Assembly: GCA_964447285.1 (NCBI GenBank)
Contig: CAYURO010000004.1
Location: 62,001-126,000 of the forward strand
Direction of reading: 5' to 3'
Source: CAJBNH01 sp964447285
GTDB lineage: Bacteria > Myxococcota_A > UBA9042
Length of the DNA: 64,000 nt
Shown here: positions 33,493-42,100 of the stretch, piece after piece
Numbering within the stretch: position 1 is the stretch's first letter
How the letters are laid out: each line of letters starts with the position of its first letter
Made by a program: the position numbers and the translations under genes
Notes under the pieces: generated by a model
Told to the model about the DNA's origin: nothing
What the model saw: only the letters and a program-made list of their open reading frames with translations
The model's database searches: none

Positions 33493-36492
33493 CTAGACGA
33501 TACGCTCGTGCGCCTTCTCGATGGTCTCGACCCGCACGACATGCACCAGCTCACCGGCGCCGACCTTGAACTGGTCGACCTCGATCTTGGTGTTCTCGTC
33601 GACGAGTCGCACCCGATCGACGAAGTCGACGCCCGGCACGTCCTCGATCACGTGGTACAGGTCCACGCGGTAAACGGCGCGTCCAAAGGGCCAACCCTTG
33701 CCGTCGCGGCCGCCCTTCAGCGGGTGCAGGAACACACGGATTCGCTTCTCGATCTCCGCCTTCACTCGGTCGCTTGCCGCGGTCTGCAGCACGATCAGCT
33801 CGACGTGAACCGACAGTTCGCGGTACTTCGGCCGTTGCACATGCAGCACGGTGCTGAGCAGCTTGCGGTCAGACAGGTGGTTGCGGACCTTGCGCAGCAG
33901 CTCTGTCGACGGAATCGGCTTGTCCATGAAGTCCGGGTGGTTCTCGGCCACCTTGGGCACCACGACCACGGCGATCTCGCCCTCGCGCTCGTACGCGGGC
34001 AGTGCGCACACCCGCGCGACCGAGTTCGACGCCTCCTTGGCCAGCCACTCGAAGTCCTCCGCCGTCACCGCCCTGCCCTTCGCCTTCAGCGAGTGCGGAC
34101 CGCGCAGCTTGGCCTCGTCCACCGTCTCCAGATTGCAACCGCCCGACGCCGCAAAGATGTTGCGCACCGTCTCGACGTACTGCACCGCTTGCAACATCAC
34201 CGTGATCGCCTCGGGAGGCACGTTGCCGTCCTCGCCGCCCCCGGTCTGGTAGCGCCGACACACGACGTTGCGGTCACCCTTGGGCGGAACCATGCCGTGG
34301 ATGCCGTCGCCGAAGCGCACCGTGTTGGTGACCACGTCCTTGGTGTAGTGGCGCGACGCAGGCTCGGACTCGTAGAGGCTGTCCACCTCCTTCCACTGCA
34401 CCAGAACGCCTTCACCGTCGGGGTCGTCCATCAGCGCCTTGTCCCCGAACCACGAGGTCAGAACCTCCAGCTCGTTGGACGGCGGCCGCTCGCGCTCGCG
34501 CACCCACACTTCCTGCCCCGGCAGCACGGGGCCGCGCACGAACTTGAAGCTCTGGTTGGGCGTGCCCTTGGACGAACCCAGAATGGTCTCGCCGTACGTC
34601 GTGACGTTGCTGGCGTAGGCGCAGTTCAACACCACGTTTCGCAGCATGGGCGGCTCGTCATAGCCGCCGAACTCCAGACGCGCCCGCAGCCAGTGCAGGT
34701 TCTCGCCATAACGCTTGTTGCTGCGGTGCTCCTTGGACCCCACGAACTCGACAAACCCCGACTGAGTGAAGCCGTGGGTGTGGTCGCGGGCGAGCAGGGG
34801 CATCCAGTCCTTGCCGTTCCAGAATTCCCAGTGGATGACCTGCTCGGAGTGCACCTGGCTCAGCTGTTTCGACGTCTGCCCCGGACCCGAGCGCAGGCGA
34901 CGCCCCGGCCCTTCGGCCTCCGCCAAGTCGAAGAAGAGCTGCACCTTCTCATTCGGGAACGGGTCCTTGAAGCCCAAGTACAGCGTCGGGCTCTCTTCGG
35001 CCACGGGCTGGAAGGGCTGGAAGGGCTTCATCTCCTCGGCGGCGACGGAAGTGTGGTCCGAGTAGACAAAGTCGTTGTAGGAAATGACCTTTTCGAACGG
35101 GTGCTCCGCTTCCACGAACCGCAGGGCAACGCTCTTCAGCGTGGGGGCGCGCAGCGGCCGCGGGTCCTTCCAGACCCAGCGGTCGTTCTCGAGTTCGTAG
35201 GTACCCGCCACGCCGTAGTCGCCCCGCTCGATGCGGGCACGGATGAAATAGCCTTCCTTGCCATTGACTTCGACGGGTTTGATGTCCTTGGGCCGGCGAA
35301 ACGCGACGTGTCCGTTTGCGGTCAAGCACAGCGTCTCGTCGCGGAAATCGAGGCCAGGATCCTCTTCGTCGAAGTCGCCAAAGCCCACGCGGCCCAACAG
35401 CTTCCAGCGCTTGCCATTCCAGTACTCCCAGCCCAACACCAAGTCGGGTGAGGCCAGTGGCAGCGGCACGATCGACGGGTCCGCCAGCTCGATGTCGATG
35501 CGAACATCGGCGTCCGGATGCCCCAACACCTTGTCGCAGGCCAAGTACAGGGCGCTGTCGACCGCCGGTGCACGCCCAAACGGCTGCGTGTTGCGGTCGA
35601 GGTCCAGCTTCAGGAACAGGCCGCCGTCGATGTTGGCCATCGCCAGCTCGGGCCGCTCGCCCTCACCCGTCAGCTCCAGACGCATCTTGACGAGATCGCA
35701 GACGGTGTCGGACGGCGCGCTCGGCACCTCAGACAGGCGGCCGCGCAAGAACAAGCCCGTCGATTCGCCCACGGTCGTCGGTGCGATGGCGGGCGGGCCG
35801 ATCAGCGCCACCTGGTCCTCGTCGGTCTCGATCGACGGACTCTGCAGCTCGCGCCACCGCTCGCCGTCGAAGTACTCCCACTCGAGCATCCGCACGAGCG
35901 CCTGCGGAACGTCCAGCGTCGAAGTCGTGCGCAATGTCAGGATGCTGGACTCGTCAAACGACTCGAGCCGCTTGTCCCCCAAGTACAGGAAACGCTCGAC
36001 CGCTCGGACACCCGACCACAGCGCCACGCCCTCGCGCCGCTTGCCCAGCAGGCCCGTGTTGTCGGCGAACGTGTCGTGGTGCTGGCTCATGCACTTCACG
36101 AGATCGTTGTTCGTCACGACGACGTCGGCATCGGTCTCAAACGTCGCGTACGAGCCATCGACTCCGGGCTTGGTGCCCACGCGCGTCGCCGACGGCACGA
36201 CCACCCGGTCGGCCTTGGGGTGAATCGCGAACTTGACCACCGTGCGTGCAGGCTGCGGAGGCGTCAGCGAGATGCCCATCAGTTCCAGGAACGCCAGGAA
36301 GTTCTTCTCTGGCACCCGGTTCATCCGGTACAGCGACATCTCCGTCATCCAGGCAAACAGCTCGATGAGCGTGATGCCGGGGTCCGACCTGTTGTGGTTG
36401 GTCCACTCCGGGCAGTACTGCGGAATGAGGCGAATCGCTTCCTGGACGATGTCCTCGAAGCTGCGGTCGTCGAGATTCGGACTCGGGATCAT
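33493..36492 (-). CDS. Baseplate assembly protein, gpJ/gp47-like (Afp11-type)
   Basis: A 999-residue baseplate wedge protein. The N-terminus (DDRSFEDIVQEAIRLIPQY, NHNRSDPGITLIELFAWMTEM, YRMNRVPEKNFLAFLELMG) is the classic start of the large putative baseplate assembly protein of contractile injection systems. The middle holds Trp-rich beta repeats (LGWEYWNGKRWKLLG, HWEFWNGKDWMPL). The C-terminus resembles P2 gpJ (DGIHGMVPPKGDRN, HPLKGGRDGKGWPFGRAVY). ATG 36492 overlaps the gp25 stop as ATGA, so the two are coupled. Confidence 0.93.
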   Translation of the reverse strand: MIPSPNLDDRSFEDIVQEAIRLIPQYCPEWTNHNRSDPGITLIELFAWMTEMSLYRMNRVPEKNFLAFLELMGISLTPPQPARTVVKFAIHPKADRVVVPSATRVGTKPGVDGSYATFETDADVVVTNNDLVKCMSQHHDTFADNTGLLGKRREGVALWSGVRAVERFLYLGDKRLESFDESSILTLRTTSTLDVPQALVRMLEWEYFDGERWRELQSPSIETDEDQVALIGPPAIAPTTVGESTGLFLRGRLSEVPSAPSDTVCDLVKMRLELTGEGERPELAMANIDGGLFLKLDLDRNTQPFGRAPAVDSALYLACDKVLGHPDADVRIDIELADPSIVPLPLASPDLVLGWEYWNGKRWKLLGRVGFGDFDEEDPGLDFRDETLCLTANGHVAFRRPKDIKPVEVNGKEGYFIRARIERGDYGVAGTYELENDRWVWKDPRPLRAPTLKSVALRFVEAEHPFEKVISYNDFVYSDHTSVAAEEMKPFQPFQPVAEESPTLYLGFKDPFPNEKVQLFFDLAEAEGPGRRLRSGPGQTSKQLSQVHSEQVIHWEFWNGKDWMPLLARDHTHGFTQSGFVEFVGSKEHRSNKRYGENLHWLRARLEFGGYDEPPMLRNVVLNCAYASNVTTYGETILGSSKGTPNQSFKFVRGPVLPGQEVWVRERERPPSNELEVLTSWFGDKALMDDPDGEGVLVQWKEVDSLYESEPASRHYTKDVVTNTVRFGDGIHGMVPPKGDRNVVCRRYQTGGGEDGNVPPEAITVMLQAVQYVETVRNIFAASGGCNLETVDEAKLRGPHSLKAKGRAVTAEDFEWLAKEASNSVARVCALPAYEREGEIAVVVVPKVAENHPDFMDKPIPSTELLRKVRNHLSDRKLLSTVLHVQRPKYRELSVHVELIVLQTAASDRVKAEIEKRIRVFLHPLKGGRDGKGWPFGRAVYRVDLYHVIEDVPGVDFVDRVRLVDENTKIEVDQFKVGAGELVHVVRVETIEKAHERIV

Positions 36493-36890
36493 AGGTCTTG
36501 CTCCCGCCTGAGATAGAACGGATAGACGTAGTTCTTGTCGATGTTGGTCGAGCGGATCTTGTACTTCACCTCAACCGACAAGACGTTTTCGTTCTTGGGG
36601 TCGGGGTTGGCGCTGACCTGGACGTCGGTGATGCGCGGCTCCCACTTCTGCAGGGCTTCGCGCACGTAGAACGACACCATGCCCGCCGTCGTGGCTGAGT
36701 TCGGATGAAACACGAAGTCGTGGATGCGGCAACCGAATGAGGGGCGCATCACTCGCTCACCCACGGCGGTGCCGATGATGCAGCGGACGCCGTCCTCGAT
36801 GTTCTCGTCGCCGTCAGACGTGGCCATGCCACCGAAGGCATTGATCTGCAGCGGGAACTTCAATCCCCGACCGAGAAAGCTCTTGGCCAT
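36489..36890 (-). CDS. GPW/gp25-family baseplate protein
   Basis: A 133-residue gp25-like wedge protein: FGGMATSDGDENIEDGVRCIIGT, GERVMRPSFGCRIHDFVF and LSVEVKYKIRSTN match the family. ATG 36890 has a strong GGAGGGTGG upstream. It is the first gene after a 343-base gap and has its own promoter (36936-36963), so the distal baseplate half of the CIS operon can be transcribed separately. Confidence 0.92.
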   Translation of the reverse strand: MAKSFLGRGLKFPLQINAFGGMATSDGDENIEDGVRCIIGTAVGERVMRPSFGCRIHDFVFHPNSATTAGMVSFYVREALQKWEPRITDVQVSANPDPKNENVLSVEVKYKIRSTNIDKNYVYPFYLRREQDL

Positions 36891-36935
36891 AACCACCCTC
36901 CGGGACAACCGGCTGAACGCTTTGTGCAGTCGGCC

Positions 36936-36963
36936 ATGCTAGCTACGGGGTTGGGCCTGTCAA
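36936..36963 (-). promoter_or_regulatory. Internal CIS promoter before gp25
   Basis: On the minus strand TTGACA, 16 bases, TAGCAT (four of six). Predicted start is about 39 bases before the gp25 ATG. Confidence 0.5.
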
Positions 36964-37077
36964 CGCACAGTGGCCGCAAGTGGACGCTATCCTGCCTCTG
37001 AACGGGCCCGGTCGTCCCTTGGCAAACCACAGTATCCTGCAATTCCATATAGTTGGCTTGTTGGGCATGATCTGGAA

Positions 37078-37110
37078 TTGGCGAGATCGCACCAAGTGCG
37101 ATTTGACCAA
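37078..37110. promoter_or_regulatory. Imperfect palindrome, operator or hairpin
   Basis: A 7-bp perfect inner stem (atcgcac / gtgcgat) around CAA, plus outer TTGG / CCAA arms. It sits between the end of the gpD gene and the gp25 promoter. It could be a regulator site or an attenuating hairpin. Confidence 0.35.
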
Positions 37111-37233
37111 ATGGTCAGGATTCCCTTCCACTCAGGAGAAGAACCCCGCACGATCCAGCAGTTGAACGACAAGCCACACGACGTCGCCGACCTGACGGCA
37201 GACATCGCACACTTCATACGTGTTCTTGATGGG

Positions 37234-38388
37234 TTACGCGCCCTTTGCGTTGCGGGCGTAGGCGATGGCCGTGCGGTAGCCTTCCTCGGGGCGATAGCTG
37301 TGCGTCGCGGAGGTGATCAGGTACTTGCCGCTGAACGCCTTGCCAAACCCGACGAACTCGACCGTAGCTCCGGGAATGAGCTTGGGATCGCCCTTGATCA
37401 CCGCCTCTCCCGTCAGGAAGTCCATCGAGAACTGGTCGAACAGCGCTTGGGCGATCTGCTTGGCTTCCGCGGCAGACTCGACCGGCTGGTCGACGACGGT
37501 GTATTTCCGCCCTGCGGACGCGCTGTTGTACAAGCCCTTGCCGGTGTCCTGATGGCCCTTGACCGACTCGTCGAAGACATAGGTGCTGGACGTGACCTTC
37601 TCGACGATCGCCTTCTTCTTGATCGGGTCCCAACCTCGCACCTCGACGGCGGCGTACTGCTGCACCGTCGACAGGCGGAAGTTCGCCGACAGAATCAGGC
37701 TGTCCTCGCCAGCCGACGGATCAGCGCGGTCGCGCGAGAGCTTGGCCACCGCCTCCGACTTGGGATTGGGCTTGGTGAACTTGACGGCCTGACCGTCCTT
37801 GCGGTCGGCCTTGTACTCGAGGTTGGCACCGATCGCGCGCAGGAACTCGAAGTCGCTCATGTTGAGCTGCGGGATGTAGTTCAGCTTCACTTGCGCCGCG
37901 GTTACTTCTCCCGCGCTGATGCTGTCACTCGCTCCGCCAACGCTGGCCTTCGACTCGTTCAAGACCTGCTGCACGGCCGTCGTGGGAGCGGTCTCAGCAG
38001 CCAGGCCGTCACCCCAGACGCGCGAACGCTGGCCGCGGGTCAAGCGGTGAAGCTTGTGGTAGCCCGAGATGGTCGTGCGGTATCCGGCATCGACGTCGAA
38101 GCTGGGCTCGATGTAGGCGATCTCGCCCTCGCAGAGGACCGACTCTTCAGTCAAACCCAACGAGATCTCAACCGTATCGCCGGGCTTGAACGAGTCGATC
38201 AAGTTCAGGCTCTCCAGCTTCATCATGTCGTACTCGACCGAGAACATGTCCGGATTGTCCAGACGCAAGTCCACGGTCACCGACAGAATGCCTGAGCCTC
38301 CGCGTGTCTCGAGCTTGTCGCCCGAGTCGGTCGCGATCTTGGTGTTGCCCGCGATCTTGACGTTAATGGTCGGTGTATTCTTGTCCAT
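37234..38388 (-). CDS. Phage late control D / VgrG-like spike hub protein
   Basis: 384 residues. The hub fold is shown by LSVTVDLRLDNPDMFSVEYD, VEISLGL, the diagnostic LNMSDFEFLRAIGANLEY and the RVWGDGLA linker region. The trimeric hub connects the tube to the baseplate and tip. ATG 38388. It is 59 bases downstream of the LysM gene, in the first half of the CIS operon. No C-terminal spike extension or toxin domain is present. Confidence 0.85.
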   Translation of the reverse strand: MDKNTPTINVKIAGNTKIATDSGDKLETRGGSGILSVTVDLRLDNPDMFSVEYDMMKLESLNLIDSFKPGDTVEISLGLTEESVLCEGEIAYIEPSFDVDAGYRTTISGYHKLHRLTRGQRSRVWGDGLAAETAPTTAVQQVLNESKASVGGASDSISAGEVTAAQVKLNYIPQLNMSDFEFLRAIGANLEYKADRKDGQAVKFTKPNPKSEAVAKLSRDRADPSAGEDSLILSANFRLSTVQQYAAVEVRGWDPIKKKAIVEKVTSSTYVFDESVKGHQDTGKGLYNSASAGRKYTVVDQPVESAAEAKQIAQALFDQFSMDFLTGEAVIKGDPKLIPGATVEFVGFGKAFSGKYLITSATHSYRPEEGYRTAIAYARNAKGA

Positions 38389-38447
38389 GGGGGCCTTCCT
38401 CCGCGCCAGTCGCGCTTCCGCCTCCGTTCCTCAGGGCGAGCCGGGGC

Positions 38448-39116
38448 TCACTTCAGGATCGGCGGAATCAGCAGGCGGCGGCCCGGCTGCAGCTCCAAGG
38501 GGTTGTCGATGCCGTTCGCCTCGGCGATGCGGCGCCACTGGCCGGCGTCGTCGTACTCACGGAAGGCGATGCTCTGCAGCGTGTCGCTGCGGTCCACAAG
38601 ATGCACGTGCGCAGTGTCCGGGCTGTTCTTGTTCGCCGTCTCGGTCGGAACCTCGGTCAGCGTCAGCTTGCACGTCGCTCGCACTGGGGTGCCATTCGGC
38701 AGGAACATCGTGTAGTTGACGTCCAGCCCCGTGACGAACCAGATGCCGGTGTTGATCTGGCCGTCGCCCGACCCCCAGCCCTGACCCCACGTGAACATGA
38801 CACGCACGGGGCGATGCAAGTCCTCGTCGACAAGGATCATGGCCTCGAGCTTCGAAACATGCTCGTGGTAGACGTTCGTTCGGGTCTCGAACGTGTCGAA
38901 CACGAGATCGCCGAACTCGATCGTCGCCGCATCGCCCGCCGTGAATTGGGGGGAAGGCGCGTTCTGTCCGGCCACCTTCTGTTCCCTGGGCTTGAGCGTC
39001 TTGGCGACGCGCACGGCCTCGGGATTGAAGGCGAAGTCGACGAACTCGAACTTCTTGCCCAACTTGGACTTGGCCTTATCGTCCTTGTGGATCGCGATCC
39101 GCGCCATCTCACCCAT
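38448..39116 (-). CDS. LysM-containing CIS baseplate protein (Afp7/gp53-like)
   Basis: 222 residues from ATG 39116 (or ATG 39107). The N-terminal part (KFEFVDFAFNPEAVRV, FDTFETRTNVYHEHVSKL, VRVMFTWGQ) is the tube-like initiator segment; a C-terminal LysM follows (SDTLQSIAFREYDDAGQWRRIAEANG to LIPP). In contractile systems this protein joins the tube to the central hub. The start overlaps the end of the upstream 1347-residue gene by eight bases, implying coupling. Confidence 0.85.
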   Translation of the reverse strand: MGEMARIAIHKDDKAKSKLGKKFEFVDFAFNPEAVRVAKTLKPREQKVAGQNAPSPQFTAGDAATIEFGDLVFDTFETRTNVYHEHVSKLEAMILVDEDLHRPVRVMFTWGQGWGSGDGQINTGIWFVTGLDVNYTMFLPNGTPVRATCKLTLTEVPTETANKNSPDTAHVHLVDRSDTLQSIAFREYDDAGQWRRIAEANGIDNPLELQPGRRLLIPPILK

Positions 39117-42100
39117 GGATCCCCCTTCGCTCACGCTCGCGCTTCAGTCGCATCATGACCGAGCGCGCGATCTTCATGGCCAGCGCGTCCAGATCCTGCG
39201 CCGCACCCGGCCCACCGGCCTCGTCCTTGCCGCCCTGTTCCTGCCCCTTGCCGCCACCGTGCTTGCTGCTGGACTGCCCCATCATGGGCATGCCCAGCGT
39301 CGCATCGGCGCCACTCGTGACGATCGACTCGCTCAGCGGCTTGGCTGCGGCCGCCGCGACCATCGCGTGTGCGGCCGGGGCCACCAAGGGCAACATGTTT
39401 TCCGATGGGGCCGCCGTCACCGACAGCACCCGAGCCATCGCGGAGGCCTGCGTGCTTCGGCCCGCTGCGGTCGCGCCTGAGCTGCGGCCCTGTTGCGCGA
39501 CTGCGTTCTGCACGGCTGCGGCGGGATTCACCAGCTCGGTTGGCTGACCGTAGGTGAAGTTCGAAGGCGCGCTGCCCGGGCCCTCACCTCGCGTACCCGG
39601 CAGCGGCAGCGGCGCCGACTGACCAGCACCTCGCATGGCCCTGCGAGCTTGGACGATTCCACCGAGCCGGTCCGCGCCTCGCAACGCTGCTGGCATGGGG
39701 CCGACGTCGCCGTGGAAAGTGGCGGCATCGCTCATGCCCAGGCCCACCATCTCGCCAGCACCCAACGCTGAGTCGCCGTAGCCGACCCTGCCTGAAGTCG
39801 AAGTCCGCGGCGACATGCGTACCAGGCCGCCAGAACGCCGATGACTGCTGACCAGTCCGCGTCCACGGCGCAGGCCGACTGGGACGAACTCGTGAAGCTG
39901 CACGGCGGTCGACTTTCCAGACAGGCTGCGGCCAAGGCCACGAGGCGAAGTGACCGTCGCTGCATCGGTCGGGTCGACAAGGCCTGTCTCGGCGCTTGGC
40001 GCCAATAGCTCTCGCTCGACGTCGCCGGTCCGCATCTGACGGCCGGCGGCTTCGTGGAAGGCCGCCTCGCGCTCTGCGGTTGGCTTGCCCAAAGCCGCCA
40101 GAGCAGCCAGCCCCGTGAGTACGATCTGGTCGGAGGACGCGGTCTTGGTTTCCGGTGCCCGGCCAACGGCGACCACACTTGCGCTTGGCGAACCGTCCGC
40201 GGTCATCTCCCGGCGCAGCGCCACCATCTCGGCGGCACCGGACGGAGCCGCTGCAGCAACACTGGCCCTCGCGGCCTCGGGGCGACCGAACCAGCGAGCA
40301 AGGAACGCGCGAGCAACGTCAGTCCCCGCGACGGCCGATGCCTGTGTGCCGAACAAGGCAAGGGCTGCGCGCAAGGCAGCGGGTTCCTTGGCGTCCGTCA
40401 CGGCAGCAGCCAACTGGGCGAATCGGTGCTCAGCCGGCGTGGACTTGGTTGCAGTTCTCGTCCGTTCCGACGCGACTGCCTGGGTCATGGACGCCGACTC
40501 GGAACGCGTACCCGAGGCTCTGGCCGAAGCCTTACCTCCGATCGAAGCGGGTCCAAACGCTTCCTCGCCCGGCTCGAGCTGCACGAACTCAGCATCAACA
40601 CCCGCCAAAGTCCGGTCACCGACCGCCGCTGAAGTGCGCGCAGCACCTGCACGGGCGGCCAACCAGGGTGTCAATACATCCCGCAGACCATTTGGAGCTG
40701 ACGCCAGCAGTCCCGTGTCGGCGAGCCCGGCAAAATCCATCGCGGACGTGCCAAGTTGGGTCCGGTCGACGGCTGTTGACGCCATCGCAGAACGCAGCCG
40801 GTCCGACCGCAGGCTTTGCTGCACGACCCGCTCAATCGCCGCCGCCGCAGCATGGGCAAGCACAGCGCCAGCGGAGCGCAGCGTCTGGCCCACACCAAGG
40901 CGCGGCATCAGGCCAGACTGCGAGCGGGAATCGCCAAGGTCAGGTCGACCATAGGCCGTTGCACTGCGCGCGGCTGGTGCCGTCGCGCGGCGTTCGGCTG
41001 TAGCGGGTGCGGCAATCGCCTCGACCGCGTCCGCCTCGGAGACCAGCCAATCGCCTGCTCCCGCCGCGGCCGCGAGCTCTCCTGAATACGCGCGCGCCCC
41101 GGTCTCGCCGGAACTGAACGCTCCGGCGGCCGCCGAATTCGCGGTTGCGGCACCGGTCACGGTCGTCGCCTGTGCGGAACGCGGCTGCCAGAAAGGCGTT
41201 TCAACTCGGGGTTCGAGTCCACCGGTCCACCGCTCGGCCAAACGACGCGAGAGCCCAGCAGCCGCGAGGGCTGCAAAACCGAGCGAGCGCGGGCGGACCG
41301 TCGAAGCAGCGTCCGTCGAGGCTATCGCCGATGAAGTCACCGGCGAATTCCCAAGCGCTGCGCCAGCTTCAGCCACGCCGGGTGCGACTGTTGCCTTGGC
41401 GGATGCGGGGTGACGGGCGGCTGCCGCACGCGCAGTTTCGGCGCGACCGGCGTCGGCGCGGCGAGCGGCTTGTGGAGCTATCCAGGCAGGGACGCTGGAC
41501 GCCGCAGCGCTCGCGGCGGAGGACCGCACGGCAGCAGTGCGAATGGCTGGCTCAGAAGTCTGCGGCGTCTCGTCGGCTCCTGACAACAACCAGTCACCCG
41601 CTCCGGTCTCACTTGCTGCATACGCCGGTCGCAGCTGCTGAGTCGGAGGCGATGTGTGCGTCAGAGCGGTGTCGGAATGCTCGAGCCAAGCGGCCAGCCG
41701 AGGCACCAATCGACCCCATCGGGAGGCCGGCGCGTCCGCCGCACCCATCACTTGGGCATAGCGGTCAGCGGAACCCGCACTCGCGGGGAAACGCTGCCCC
41801 GAAGAGCGAGGCGAGGACTGAGAATCCGTCGACAGGTCCACGGCGCTGGGCGCCCGGCCTGCACCGGCAACTGTCCCTGCACCGGCAACTGTCCCTGCAC
41901 CGGCAACTGTCCCTGCACCGGCAACTGTCCCTGCACCGGCGGCCGGAGTCGCGGCCGACGAGGCTTGCGCCTGAACCGGACGAGCATCGGAACGGGTATC
42001 CCAGCGACGCAGGGACTCGAGCTTGCGAGCCGCAAACGCGACCGCAGGCGCCAGCGCGGCCAGCGGCGAGGCTGAGTGCGCCGGGATGGCCGGGCGCAAC

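Larger units (their letters stand above)
36891..37233. other. Gap inside the CIS cluster, between gpD-like and gp25 genes
   Basis: A 343-base region less GC-rich than its surroundings with no credible gene. It carries a minus-strand promoter and an imperfect palindrome. Related clusters often place a PAAR-type tip gene near here; none is visible. Confidence 0.5.

Noticed and set aside
30938..35451. Very long plus-strand ORFs of 575 and 965 codons opposite CIS baseplate genes
   Set aside because: Antisense shadows rich in His/Arg/Leu; the opposite strand encodes clear baseplate proteins.
36943..37131. Minus-strand ORF of 62 codons in the CIS gap
   Set aside because: No ribosome binding site or domain, and it overlaps the promoter and palindrome.
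41862..41933. CRISPR-like array
   Set aside because: Units are 18 bp with no spacers and are in frame in a coding gene.
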